From the NCBI GenBank assembly GCA_020635055.1, contig JACKAN010000004.1, positions 140,092 to 204,091 on the forward strand: DNA of 64,000 nt, read 5' to 3'. Of this stretch, positions 9,667-18,670 are shown one piece after another. Position 1 is the first letter of the stretch, and each line of letters opens with the position of its first letter. Made by a program: the position numbers and the translations under genes. The notes under the pieces are model-generated. The model saw only the letters and a program-made list of their open reading frames with translations, did no database searches and was not told the origin of the DNA. This DNA is from Pseudobdellovibrionaceae bacterium. Lineage in GTDB: Bacteria; Bdellovibrionota; Bdellovibrionia; Bdellovibrionales; UBA1609.

Positions 9667-10910
9667 AATGCTTTAGAAAAATTCATGAATTATGGAGCTT
9701 TCAAGGTTTGGCTGTGAAGTCTGGACGAAATGTAAAAGAAGAAGATTTATCTTTGATTACTGACGGCGCTATTATTTGCAAAGAGGGTGTAATTGAATGG
9801 GTGGGAAAAGATTCTGATTGTAACTCTAAAGTGATCAATGAAATTGCCCCAGGGGCTCAACTCGAAGAAGTTTTTTTTAAAGATAAAATTATAATGCCTG
9901 CATTTGTTGAAGCTCATACTCATTCTATTTTTGCGGGAGATCGGACTCAGGAATTTGAACTTCGAATTCAAGGAAAAAGTTATCAAGAAATTGCAGATCA
10001 GGGCGGTGGCATTCTATCTACCGTCAAAGCGACTCGTGAAACCTCTAAGAAGAAGCTTACAGACTTAACACAAGAAAGAGTGAATCGTTTTTTAAGCCAG
10101 GGGGTTGGAACATTAGAAATAAAAAGTGGTTACAGTTTAGATGAAAAAGGAGAAGTAAAACTCCTGCAAGCTTTAAAAGATCTCAAAGGTCCAGAGATCA
10201 TTGCCACTTACTTAGGACCTCATGCTCTCAGTCCCGATATGCCAAAGCACGAATATCAAAATTTAATATTACAAAAAATTCTTCCACATATTGTTCATCA
10301 TAAGTTGGCAAAGAGGGTGGATATATTTATCGAAAAAAATTATTACGATATTGAGTTTGCTCGCAATTATTTTAGTAAAGCTAAAGATTTAGGCTTAGAT
10401 ATAGTTGCTCATGTTGAACAATTGTCTTATTCCGCAGGATTGCCATTAGCCATCGAGTTCAATGCAAAATCTGTGGATCACATTGTTAAGATGAAAGACA
10501 GTGAAATACCTATTCTGGCACAAAGTGAAACTACAGCTATGTTATTGCCTGCGGCGGATTTTTATTTGAATATTCCCTATCCGAAAGCACGACAATTATT
10601 GGATTGCGGAGCTCGCGTGGCCATCGCTACGGACTTTAATCCAGGAAGCAGTCCAACTCAGGATCTGTCATTTGTGGGATTGCTCTCCAGATTGGCAATG
10701 AAAATGACATTTCCAGAAACTCTAGCCGCATATTCACTCAACGCAGCATTTGCCCTTGGGCAAGAGTCTAGAAAGGGGAGCATTGATATAAAAAAACAAT
10801 GTGATTTTATAGTCTTAGACGATAATTTGAGTTCCTTGTTTATGAGTGTTGGCCACCATCCAGTAGCCGAAGTTTGGCTGGCTGGAGAGTTAAAATATAA
10901 AAAATCTTAA
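9657..10910 (+). CDS. hutI: Imidazolonepropionase
   Basis: Opens the imidazolone ring to give N-formiminoglutamate, the third hut step. It is an amidohydrolase-fold enzyme with the metal-binding HxH in EAHTHSIFAGDR, the family phrase QGGGILSTVKATRE, and ATDFNPGSSPT carrying the late metal Asp. It has 417 residues, the usual length. It overlaps the barrel-protein gene by 10 bp. No formiminoglutamase (hutG) follows, so formiminoglutamate must be handled by a gene outside this window. Confidence 0.96.
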   Translation: MVLKCFRKIHELWSFQGLAVKSGRNVKEEDLSLITDGAIICKEGVIEWVGKDSDCNSKVINEIAPGAQLEEVFFKDKIIMPAFVEAHTHSIFAGDRTQEFELRIQGKSYQEIADQGGGILSTVKATRETSKKKLTDLTQERVNRFLSQGVGTLEIKSGYSLDEKGEVKLLQALKDLKGPEIIATYLGPHALSPDMPKHEYQNLILQKILPHIVHHKLAKRVDIFIEKNYYDIEFARNYFSKAKDLGLDIVAHVEQLSYSAGLPLAIEFNAKSVDHIVKMKDSEIPILAQSETTAMLLPAADFYLNIPYPKARQLLDCGARVAIATDFNPGSSPTQDLSFVGLLSRLAMKMTFPETLAAYSLNAAFALGQESRKGSIDIKKQCDFIVLDDNLSSLFMSVGHHPVAEVWLAGELKYKKS

Positions 10911-10980
10911 AAAATCTTAAAAAATCATTGCTAAATGTCAAAGAAGTTTTCTAGGCTATGGTTGTACGGGGGGTATCTAA

Positions 10981-11406
10981 ATGAATTCGGCATCAGTAGT
11001 TTTAACACAATCAAAATTTTATTCACCAGTATTTAATGCGGCTATTTTTGATGGGCCAATAAAAATATATTTTTCGCAAATGCAAGAAGGATTGGCTTTG
11101 CAATTGTATTTTCAATTACAAAGAAAAATTAATGATTCTAAATTGGATATACTTCAGAACAAAGATAGCAATATTTTTGTTATGCTTTACCCCAATACAG
11201 AAAGTTTTCTTCAGACTTTTAATGAACCACATCAACACGTAGAACAAAATGAAGTTCGAATCATTGAAGATTATTTAGGTACAGATCCAGTAATTGGTGT
11301 ATGTGGCCCTGCAGATGATAATACTCTTGAATGTGTTTATAAAAAAATAAAAGAAATTTCTTTTAATGTGATGCCAGATTTTCTTGAAAAAGGTGCTGGA
11401 GCATAG
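10981..11406 (+). CDS. Conserved-looking hypothetical protein, 141 residues
   Basis: Not recognised. It is a soluble-looking protein without signal peptide or membrane helix, with mixed alpha/beta composition (DNTLECVYKKIKEISFN near the end). A G-rich stretch ahead of the ATG (GGGGGGTAT) may serve as ribosome-binding site. Its last 44 bp overlap convergently with the end of the thioredoxin-like gene on the other strand, so the two messages are antisense at their 3' ends. The AT-rich stretch between hutI and this gene contains two copies of AAAAAATCTT. Confidence 0.6.
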   Translation: MNSASVVLTQSKFYSPVFNAAIFDGPIKIYFSQMQEGLALQLYFQLQRKINDSKLDILQNKDSNIFVMLYPNTESFLQTFNEPHQHVEQNEVRIIEDYLGTDPVIGVCGPADDNTLECVYKKIKEISFNVMPDFLEKGAGA

Positions 11407-11962
11407 ATTTAAAATTTTCTGTGTGTTCTAAAATGTCTCCCGAGTAATGTAGGGCGATTTCCCCACTCTTATCTAGTAGTATATGAGTGGGAATAGCATG
11501 GGTTTTAAACGCTTTAATAAATGGATCACTAACATTATAGTAAGATGTAAGTTGAGGAGCCTTTTGCTCTAAAAATTCCTGGGCTATTTGGATTTCTTTT
11601 GTATCTGTATCTAAATTTATTAATATGATTTCAAATGGAGAGCCAACAAACTCACTGTAAATATTGGCTAAAAAGGGTATCTCTTGCTTACAGGGCTCAC
11701 ACCAATGTGCCCATAGATTTAAATAAACAACTTTTCCCTTATAATTTTCCAAGCTTAATTTTAAATTAAAATTATCTTTCCAAATGATATTAGGTGCTTG
11801 GATGCGGTCTTTCAACAAAATGGGCTTGGATTGGGGTATATTCTCAATTGAAGCTGGAGACTCTCTTTCATTTGAGTTAAAATATATTAAAGAAAGTAGA
11901 ACTACAAAAAGTAATGTCGCTAAGCCCGACATGCTACGGTAAGTGATGGTTCGATTTAACAT
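11363..11962 (-). CDS. TlpA/ResA-like membrane-anchored thioredoxin-fold protein
   Basis: A short cytoplasmic start (MLNRTITYRS) is followed by one membrane helix (GLATLLFVVLLSLIYF) and a periplasmic thioredoxin-like domain. The redox motif is WAHWCEPCKQEIPFL, i.e. Cys-Glu-Pro-Cys, and the cis-Pro is in THAIPTHILL. Such proteins reduce or exchange disulfides in the periplasm, for example for cytochrome c maturation, but no partner gene is adjacent. The ATG at 11962 avoids overlap with the divergent small gene at 11977; an upstream ATG at 11986 is possible. The 3' end overlaps the neighbouring hypothetical gene by 44 bp. Confidence 0.85.
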   Translation of the reverse strand: MLNRTITYRSMSGLATLLFVVLLSLIYFNSNERESPASIENIPQSKPILLKDRIQAPNIIWKDNFNLKLSLENYKGKVVYLNLWAHWCEPCKQEIPFLANIYSEFVGSPFEIILINLDTDTKEIQIAQEFLEQKAPQLTSYYNVSDPFIKAFKTHAIPTHILLDKSGEIALHYSGDILEHTENFKSMLQHLFQENLASH

Positions 11963-11976
11963 GAGGCGACCATAAG

Positions 11977-12168
11977 ATGAAAACAAGCCAGCGTCAAATT
12001 TCTGGTCAAATTGTTGTAGAGTATATATTGCTATTAATCATAGCCGTGGGTCTGGCCTTGATTCTTACAAGAGCCTTAGTGAGTAGAAGCCCGGATAGCC
12101 CAGGTTTACTCATTTCTAAGTGGTACAAAATAATTAATTTTATTGGCAGCGATCCAATAGAAGAATGA
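11977..12168 (+). CDS. Small prepilin-like membrane protein (63 residues)
   Basis: The protein begins MKTSQRQISGQIVVEYILLL, a short basic head, a Gly-Gln step and then a hydrophobic helix with Glu five residues after the Gly. This is the layout of Flp/TadE-like or type IV-like prepilins that are cut by a prepilin peptidase. The tail is short and has no cysteines. No pilus-assembly genes are nearby, so the role is unknown. It is divergent from the thioredoxin-like gene with only 14 bp between the starts. Confidence 0.55.
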   Translation: MKTSQRQISGQIVVEYILLLIIAVGLALILTRALVSRSPDSPGLLISKWYKIINFIGSDPIEE

Positions 12169-12175
12169 AGTCTTA

Positions 12176-12946
12176 TTAAAAATATATTGATTCGCGTTTT
12201 TGTAGTTCTTCGGTAATTGCTGCTTGCATTTTTCCACGGATATCATTTGCAATTTCATGCACTAACTCTTTATCTTTAGCTGCCTCTGGTTTGTAAGGCA
12301 ATTTTATAGGTTCTAAAAACCGGATCTTCCATTTAGCTGGTAAAGGTAAAAAGTTGAGGGGAAGTGGTAGAACCATTCCTCTTAAATATTTTGTAAACTT
12401 TAAACTCCTAAGATTAATATGTGTTTCTTCTGCTCCGATTACAATAGTGGGAATAATGGGACTTTGAGTTTCTAGAGCCAAACGTACAAATCCACGTTTA
12501 AATTCTTGAAGGCGATAGGCTTTTGTTGTGGGTTTGAAGTTTCCATATTCACCTTCAGGAAAAAGTACTATGATTTGTTTTTTCTTGAGGTAGTCTTTCC
12601 CATTTTTTTTAGTGGCTTCAATAAAACCAAGTTTATGGGCTGGAATGGATGTGGCTTTAGTTAGAAACCAAAAGTGATGAGTTAACACCCATGCAGCACG
12701 AGAAGTTTGCTGGTGAATTAAATAGCTTAAAAGCATAGCATCTAGGCCAGAAAAACCTGAGTGATTGGGTGTTACAATTACGGGTCCTTCTTTTGGTAAG
12801 TTTTCAACACCTTCTACATTAAGACGAAAGTATTTTGCCATTAGTTCCATAAAGAACTGAGGGATTGCTTTATAAAGCATGGCGTTAGAATCTAGGCTGG
12901 GGAGTTGAATTCCGCTTTCCTCTAAACTTTGCCAAATATTTTTCAC
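12176..12946 (-). CDS. PlsC-like lysophospholipid/glycerol acyltransferase
   Basis: A 256-residue acyltransferase. The catalytic block is NHSGFSGLDAML, with His and Asp separated by six residues as in the DGAT/hemolysin-like branch rather than the HX4D of classical PlsC. The substrate-binding block is FPEGEYGNFKPT and the later block IIPTIVIGAEE. Such enzymes acylate a lysophospholipid or glycerolipid on the inner membrane. The gene is convergent with the small prepilin-like gene and divergent from glpK. Confidence 0.85.
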   Translation of the reverse strand: MKNIWQSLEESGIQLPSLDSNAMLYKAIPQFFMELMAKYFRLNVEGVENLPKEGPVIVTPNHSGFSGLDAMLLSYLIHQQTSRAAWVLTHHFWFLTKATSIPAHKLGFIEATKKNGKDYLKKKQIIVLFPEGEYGNFKPTTKAYRLQEFKRGFVRLALETQSPIIPTIVIGAEETHINLRSLKFTKYLRGMVLPLPLNFLPLPAKWKIRFLEPIKLPYKPEAAKDKELVHEIANDIRGKMQAAITEELQKRESIYF

Positions 12947-13027
12947 AAAAAGAGTTTCCCTTTAAAAAGTTGCTTAATAAAATTAATAATGAAAATCTGA
13001 GAGAAAAGCAAAGAGATGAGGCGAGTT

Positions 13028-14548
13028 ATGAAATATATTATGGCTATTGATCAAGGAACTACTGGAACGACCGTGAGTTTAATACAAGAAGATGGATCTT
13101 CCCTTGCTAAAGTGAATGAAGAGTTTCCCCAGGTTTATCCTCAATCGGGATGGGTTGAACACGATCCTGAGCAAATTTGGCAAAGTGTATTGTCTTGTAT
13201 CCAGAAAGCCTTGGATATGTCCCGAGTCGAAGCAAAAAACATTGCCGCCATTGGTATTACAAATCAAAGAGAAACTTCTTTAATTTGGGAGCTGAAAACA
13301 GGAAAGCCTATTTATAATGCCATTGTTTGGCAATGCCGACGCACCACCGCTATTTGTGAAAAGTTAAAAAAAGCTGGTCATGAAAAATTGATTAAGAAAA
13401 AAACAGGTTTAGTTTTAGATCCCTATTTTTCAGGGACTAAGTTTCAGTGGTTGTTAGACAATGTCCCACAGGCTCGCAGAAAAGCCCGAGAAGGACAGCT
13501 ATTGGGTGGAACCATTGACACCTACCTCCTATGGAAATTGACAGGAGGGAAGTCGCACAAAACGGATGTGTCCAATGCCTCGCGAACTATGTTGATGAAT
13601 ATTGAGAAACCCGCTTGGGATTCGGAGCTTCTAAAGATTTTAAAAGTCCCTAAAGAAATTCTTCCAGAAATTGTTCCGTCCAGTGGTATATTTGGAGTGA
13701 CATCCCATGTGCCAGGATTGCCAGATGGCATTCCTATTTCTGGTATAGCGGGAGATCAACAGGCGGCTCTTTTTGGACAAACGTGTTTTCAGGCTGGACA
13801 AGCCAAGTGCACATTTGGCACAGGAAGTTTTCTAGTTATGAATACAGGAAAAAAAATTGTGCGTTCACAATCTGGTCTATTAACTACAGTAGCTTGGCAA
13901 CTCAAGGGTGAAACTCATTTAACTTATGCCTTGGAAGGTGGTGCTTTCATTTGTGGAGCTGCTGTTCAGTGGTTGCGTGATGGATTGAAATTTTTTAAAG
14001 AGAGTTCAGAAATTGAGGCCTTGGCGGCCACAGTAGAATCTACAGAGGGAGTCGAAGTCATTCCCGCCTTTACAGGTTTAGGCGCGCCCTATTGGGACCC
14101 AGAAGCCAGAGGGGCAATCTTAGGAATTACCAGAGGTACAAATCGAGCCCACATTGCGCGTGCTACCCTTGAAGCTATGGCTTTACAAAATGTGGAGATT
14201 CTGTTGGCTATGCAAAAAGACTTGGGTAAAAATTTAGCTGATTTAAGAGTGGACGGTGGTGCCGTTCAAAATAATTTGCTATTGCAATTGCAAAGTGATT
14301 TTCTGGGAAAGAAAATCATAAGACCTCTAGTGATTGAAACTACATCTTCGGGAGCGGCTTATTTGGCTGGTTTAGGTATAGGATTTTGGACTTCGATAAG
14401 TGACATAAAAAAAGTTTGGCAAATGGAACGCGAATTCCAACCCAAAATATCTTCACAGGTACGCAATCTACGTTTAAAAACCTGGAAAAATCACGTTGCC
14501 CAAGTGATGTATAACAAAGGATTAAAGGGATTGTATTTTAAAAAATAA
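13028..14548 (+). CDS. glpK: Glycerol kinase
   Basis: Phosphorylates glycerol to glycerol 3-phosphate with ATP. It is a FGGY-family kinase of about 506 residues. The ATP-binding start is AIDQGTTGTT, followed by GITNQRETSLIWE, GDQQAALFGQ, the family signature around FTGLGAPYWDPEARG, and VDGGAVQNNLL. The ATG at 13028 has a GAGG ribosome-binding site; an in-frame ATG four codons upstream does not. No glpF or glpD is adjacent. The adjacent acyltransferase suggests a shared theme of glycerolipid supply. Confidence 0.96.
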   Translation: MKYIMAIDQGTTGTTVSLIQEDGSSLAKVNEEFPQVYPQSGWVEHDPEQIWQSVLSCIQKALDMSRVEAKNIAAIGITNQRETSLIWELKTGKPIYNAIVWQCRRTTAICEKLKKAGHEKLIKKKTGLVLDPYFSGTKFQWLLDNVPQARRKAREGQLLGGTIDTYLLWKLTGGKSHKTDVSNASRTMLMNIEKPAWDSELLKILKVPKEILPEIVPSSGIFGVTSHVPGLPDGIPISGIAGDQQAALFGQTCFQAGQAKCTFGTGSFLVMNTGKKIVRSQSGLLTTVAWQLKGETHLTYALEGGAFICGAAVQWLRDGLKFFKESSEIEALAATVESTEGVEVIPAFTGLGAPYWDPEARGAILGITRGTNRAHIARATLEAMALQNVEILLAMQKDLGKNLADLRVDGGAVQNNLLLQLQSDFLGKKIIRPLVIETTSSGAAYLAGLGIGFWTSISDIKKVWQMEREFQPKISSQVRNLRLKTWKNHVAQVMYNKGLKGLYFKK

Positions 14549-14849
14549 AACCATGTGACCACGTGGATTTTAGAATTGATTTTGTAATTATTATCTCGGG
14601 AAGTTCACGACATGTTTTGTTGTTTCATTAATATGGGGGTAGACCTGACAGCGCTGGAGTTGCATTGCGATACGAAGGCGAATGCCAAGGTCGACAAAAA
14701 AAATACAAAAATACATGAACTATTCAGCGACAAAGACTCAACAGCAAATTTTAGATTACATTAAGACCTTGAGTAATTATTAGTAAATTGTTATTGATCC
14801 AATTCCAAGGTGGAAGCAAATTTAGAAATTTCTTTAGTTAACTTTAGGT
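14549..14849. other. Gene-poor stretch between glpK and the radA 3'-end copy
   Basis: No convincing full-length gene. Just after glpK an imperfect inverted repeat (CCATGT...ACGTGG, 14553-14568) could act as a weak terminator. A 22-codon reading frame at 14715-14783 (MNYSATKTQQQILDYIKTLS) resembles the very start of LexA-type helix-turn-helix domains but stops at once; it may be a remnant. The last 20 bp hold the probable native radA stop (see the repeat at 14850). Confidence 0.4.
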
Positions 14850-14934
14850 TGGCACAAAGTGTTGGCGAGTTCTCGAACATTTTTAACATACAATAATTTT
14901 ATATTTTTGTTTTCCCCTTTAACATGCTTTTTGT
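14850..14934 (-). repeat. Displaced 3' end of radA (85-bp direct repeat, copy A)
   Basis: These 85 bp match 33024-33108, inside the end of radA, with two mismatches by eye. On the minus strand it reads KKHVKGENKNIKLLYVKN then VRELANTLCQ in the RadA frame. Continuing to lower coordinates it reads PKVN and a TAA stop, which is probably the original RadA C-terminus. The repeat ends only 3 bp from the wecB stop. Two direct copies flanking 18 kb are what integration at the 3' end of a gene leaves behind. Confidence 0.85.
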
Positions 14935-14937
14935 AAT

Positions 14938-16146
14938 TTAGATATTAATCTGAGTATTATCTGTAAGGGACTTGAAATAACTAATAATTTTTTTGCTGGC
15001 ACTTCCGTCACCAAAGGGGTTTTTGACTTTACTCATGCTTTCGTATAATTCGCGATCGTCGAGAAGTTCTATCAAAGCTTTAACAATGTTATCTTTTGAA
15101 TTGCCTATCAGAAGGGCGCAGTGAGATTGTAGAGCTTCGGGGCGCTCTGTGGTTTCACGTAAAACAAGAACTGGTTTTCCAAGTGCGGGGGCCTCTTCCT
15201 GAATTCCTCCTGAGTCACTTAGTATTAGGTAACTTTTCAACATTAAAAAAGTAAAGGCAAGATAGTCTTGTGGATCTATCAAGTGGACGTTTTCTAGTTT
15301 TGACAAATGATCTTCAATGGCTCCTTTTACATTTGGGTTGGGGTGTACTGGGATAACAAATTGAATGTCATTGCGAATTTGTATCATTTGGGAAATGGAC
15401 ATGCAGATGTTTTTGATTCCTTGGCCAAAGTTTTCGCGACGGTGAACTGTTACCAAAATAACTTTTTTATCTTGGTTTAAATAAGGAAAAGATTTTTCAA
15501 ACCTTTTGATTAGACGGGGCGACTCTTGTATTTCATCTAGGGCAAGATGGAGAGTATCAATCACTGTGTTGCCAACTAATAATATTTTAGATTCTGGGAT
15601 TCGTTCTCGCAATAGGTTTTTTTGTGCATTCAGCGTAGGAGTGAGGTGGAGATTTGCAATCTTACTGACAATTTGTCGATTCATCTCTTCAGGGAATGGT
15701 GATTGAGTATTATAAGTTCTCAAACCCGCTTCGACATGAGCCACAGAAATATTCCTGTGAAAAGCGGCCATGGCACAAGCTAAAGTTGTAGATGTGTCGC
15801 CATGTACAAAAACCCAATCTGGTTTTTCTTTTTCAAGTATCTGATCAAAATTATTTAATGTATGTGAGATTAATTGATTTAAATTTTGATTGGGACTCAT
15901 TAAATTAAAATCATAATGAGGATGTATACTAAAAGCTTCTAGTACTTGATCTAACATTTTTCGATGTTGGGCCGTGGCGACAATTATAACCTTGAACAAA
16001 GGGCAAATTAGGGCTTCTTTAATTAATGGGGCCATTTTAATGGCTTCCGGTCGAGTTCCGAAGGCAAAAAGGAGTTTAAGTTTTTTTGATGATGACCCAG
16101 GCGGAATGGGTTGGCCTACTTGCGGCTCTATTGTAGTACTGTTCAT
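14938..16146 (-). CDS. wecB: UDP-N-acetylglucosamine 2-epimerase (non-hydrolysing)
   Basis: Interconverts UDP-GlcNAc and UDP-ManNAc, supplying ManNAc for cell-surface glycans. Family motifs are FGTRPEAIKMAPLI at the start, VHGDTSTT, HVEAGLRTYN, PEEMNRQI, TVHRRENFG and SDSGGIQEEAPALGKPVL with the catalytic Glu pair. The length of 402 residues is usual for the family, with a short Pro/Ser-rich N-terminal extension. The gene is divergent from the outer-membrane barrel and NfrB-like genes; in E. coli the NfrB glycan depends on WecB for UDP-ManNAc, so the pairing is meaningful. The stop codon lies 3 bp from the displaced radA fragment. Confidence 0.95.
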   Translation of the reverse strand: MNSTTIEPQVGQPIPPGSSSKKLKLLFAFGTRPEAIKMAPLIKEALICPLFKVIIVATAQHRKMLDQVLEAFSIHPHYDFNLMSPNQNLNQLISHTLNNFDQILEKEKPDWVFVHGDTSTTLACAMAAFHRNISVAHVEAGLRTYNTQSPFPEEMNRQIVSKIANLHLTPTLNAQKNLLRERIPESKILLVGNTVIDTLHLALDEIQESPRLIKRFEKSFPYLNQDKKVILVTVHRRENFGQGIKNICMSISQMIQIRNDIQFVIPVHPNPNVKGAIEDHLSKLENVHLIDPQDYLAFTFLMLKSYLILSDSGGIQEEAPALGKPVLVLRETTERPEALQSHCALLIGNSKDNIVKALIELLDDRELYESMSKVKNPFGDGSASKKIISYFKSLTDNTQINI

Positions 16147-16400
16147 TGAATTTATCCCCGTCCCTTAAATCACTCTACTTGTAATAGCTAGATGCTGATT
16201 TATTGCAATGCAATTCTAGTTTAAATTCAAAATTCTAAAACTGGTTTATTGTATATATTTCTAATATGCAATATTTATAAATTATAATATACAAATTTAA
16301 ATTTTTGTAGATACTGCTCTTCAATGAATATGGTCCAATTTCTATCATTTTTATATCTGTTTAAAATCAAGAATAAGGACTTTCAAATCCTAGGCTCAAT

Positions 16401-17222
16401 ATGAGGAAATATGTGTGGAGCTATTGGAAAATTATAGTAGTTTTATATGTTTTTTTGATTGTTATTAGCTTTGGCAATATTTGCTCAGCGAAAGAAATTA
16501 TATTTAGTAAAAAATTCGAGATAAATTCTGAAGCTGTGACTCTGAAAAATCATGATGGTTTTCAGTTTGATTTGAAGGCGCTTATGGGATTGAAGATCGA
16601 GCCCTTTAAAAATGTCCACTCTCGTTGGTCTGTGGGGGGACGGTCTTATATACAAGATTCTAAAAAAGTAGGGAGTTCGCGGAGAACAGGTTATGTCTTA
16701 CAAGTTTTGCAGAACTTGTGGGGAGAAAATGTTTTTTTGATGGGAGAACTCTTCACTTATAAAGAGCCAGTTAATTCAATTTCAACAGTAGCTAAAAAAG
16801 AAACTAAGTGGGGCATTTTTGGCAGTTATTATTCACACATAAATTCATTCGTTAGTTTTGACGCCTATGGAGAAATTTTCAATATCAGAGAAATATCAAA
16901 ACAAGATATGTTAACTGACATAAGAACCTTTGAAAACATATTATCTGTAGCCCGAGTGGGTTTCTTGTTTGATTCCTCAATTGTGGATTCAAAAAATACT
17001 TTAGGTTGGTCGAGAAAAGTTTCTGGTCTGCTTGAGTTCTACCATAAAGATGCTCCAGAAATATGGGGTTCAAGTTACACAGATTTGAGACTGGGGTTGC
17101 GAGCTCAGCCCTGGCATTTTATTTCGGCAAAGCTATTTGTACCTATTTATTCGACACGTCAGGGTTCTCCACCGGCTTTGGAAGTACAGCTCAATGTTTA
17201 CCTCCTTGGAGGAGACAAATAA
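16401..17222 (+). CDS. Exported outer-membrane barrel-like protein of the polysaccharide locus
   Basis: Signal peptide with a hydrophobic core (WKIIVVLYVFLIVISFG) and cut likely near ICSAKE. The mature 240 residues alternate as beta strands and end in LEVQLNVYLLGGDK. The C-terminal half (DLRLGLRAQPWHFISAKLF) resembles the barrel end of NfrA-type outer-membrane proteins, but it lacks NfrA's long TPR region. The stop codon overlaps the nfrB-like start (TAATG), so the two are translationally coupled. I infer an export pore or anchor for the glycan; the barrel is likely, the NfrA relation tentative. The AT-rich 254 bp before it and wecB must hold divergent promoters. Confidence 0.6.
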   Translation: MRKYVWSYWKIIVVLYVFLIVISFGNICSAKEIIFSKKFEINSEAVTLKNHDGFQFDLKALMGLKIEPFKNVHSRWSVGGRSYIQDSKKVGSSRRTGYVLQVLQNLWGENVFLMGELFTYKEPVNSISTVAKKETKWGIFGSYYSHINSFVSFDAYGEIFNIREISKQDMLTDIRTFENILSVARVGFLFDSSIVDSKNTLGWSRKVSGLLEFYHKDAPEIWGSSYTDLRLGLRAQPWHFISAKLFVPIYSTRQGSPPALEVQLNVYLLGGDK

Positions 17223-18670
17223 TGGAATTCTTGAGTTTGGATACTCTATTGTTTTCGCTAACTGTTGTTGTTCTGTGTGTCATAATTATTTTTGCTTTGG
17301 ATGATTTATTTATTGATTTAGTGGCCCTAGTTTGTGGATTAAAACCTAAAAAATTAAGCAATCAAGATCTAAAGAATATTCACGGAGAAGCTCAGAGACG
17401 AGTGGCTATAATGATTGCGAATTGGCACGAAGATGAAATCATTGAACGAATGATTCATGGAAATATAGATAGAATTGATTATCATAATTATCATATTTTC
17501 TTAGGCGTCTATCCTAATGATATAAAAACTTTGGAGGCGGCGACTCGATTATCACTGACATATTTAAATGTACATGTGGTAGTGAATACAAGACTTGGTC
17601 CGACATCAAAAGGACAATTGCTCAATCAGATAGTTCATCAAATATTAGCTTTCGAATATACAAAAAATATTTTGTTTGACATCCTGCTTCTTCAAGACTC
17701 AGAAGACCTTATTCATCCACTCGCTTTGAAGTTAATAAATTTCAAGATGTTAGAAAATGATTTTTTACAAACCCCAGTATTTTGTCTTCCCTGTTCTTGG
17801 CGCGATTTCACTCGAGGAACGTACATTGATGAATTTGCTGAGAGTCATACTCGCAATTTGCTTGTCCGAAGCTATTTAGGTGGTGGTATTCCTTCGGCGG
17901 GAGTGGGGACGGCCATGTCTCGCTTGTTTGTTGCTGAAATGCTTAAAATACAAAATTATCAGCTGTTGAATGAGGACACCCTAACGGAAGATTATCATTT
18001 AGGGATTTTAGCACACCGCTTGGGATATGACAGTGAGTTTGTTTGTTACTATACCCAAGAACAAGGTGAGAAAGACTATATTGCAACTAGAGAGTATTTT
18101 CCGTCTTCTATTAAGAGCTCGGTGATGCAGAAATCTCGTTGGACTTTGGGAATTTGTGTTCAAGGATATCTAAATCTTAAATGGTCCCCTTTGATTTCAT
18201 ATAGGAAAAAGTTTTTTGAAAACTATTTTTTGTGGAGGGATCGTCGTGGTTTGGTGAATGCGCCCGTATTATTGAGTAGTTACATATTAACATTATTTTA
18301 TTTTTTTCATTATTTAGTGCTTTCAACTTGGCCCTCTTTTCTTCAAGACTATTTGTGGATAGATATTCTGTTTGCTTGGAGTTTGTTTTTTATGTTGAAT
18401 AGACTTTTTCAGCGAGCCCGCTTGGTGCAGTCCGTTTATGGTTTTGAAGCTATTTTGTTTATATTGCCTCGTTGGTTTTTGGGGAATTACATTAATACTT
18501 TGGCATCTTTTAAAGCACTTAGACAAAGTTTAAGCTCTCTACGCACAGGAGAAAAACCAGCGTGGATTAAGACGGAACATGAATTGCCAAGCTTATTTGG
18601 ATTGGAATCAGCGCAGGAAAAGAGGTTGAGTTCGGACGGTCCAGACCGAAGAGCAGAGGTGGGTCTGTGA
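17222..18670 (+). CDS. NfrB-type membrane glycosyltransferase (GT2), without the c-di-GMP-binding tail
   Basis: Closely follows the glycosyltransferase half of E. coli NfrB, the synthase of the phage N4 receptor glycan. Shared stretches are LDDLFIDLV, YHNYHIFLGVYPND, the DxE-type metal site QDSEDLIHPLAL, the acceptor motif LTEDYHLG, QKSRWTLGI (QxxRW) and NYFLWRDRRG. There is one membrane helix near the start and a cluster of helices from about residue 350 to 440. E. coli NfrB continues for about 270 residues with a C-terminal MshEN-type regulatory part; here the protein stops soon after ELPSLFGLE, about 482 residues. The start at 17222 overlaps the previous stop. It probably polymerises a ManNAc-containing glycan. 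Confidence 0.85.
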   Translation: MEFLSLDTLLFSLTVVVLCVIIIFALDDLFIDLVALVCGLKPKKLSNQDLKNIHGEAQRRVAIMIANWHEDEIIERMIHGNIDRIDYHNYHIFLGVYPNDIKTLEAATRLSLTYLNVHVVVNTRLGPTSKGQLLNQIVHQILAFEYTKNILFDILLLQDSEDLIHPLALKLINFKMLENDFLQTPVFCLPCSWRDFTRGTYIDEFAESHTRNLLVRSYLGGGIPSAGVGTAMSRLFVAEMLKIQNYQLLNEDTLTEDYHLGILAHRLGYDSEFVCYYTQEQGEKDYIATREYFPSSIKSSVMQKSRWTLGICVQGYLNLKWSPLISYRKKFFENYFLWRDRRGLVNAPVLLSSYILTLFYFFHYLVLSTWPSFLQDYLWIDILFAWSLFFMLNRLFQRARLVQSVYGFEAILFILPRWFLGNYINTLASFKALRQSLSSLRTGEKPAWIKTEHELPSLFGLESAQEKRLSSDGPDRRAEVGL

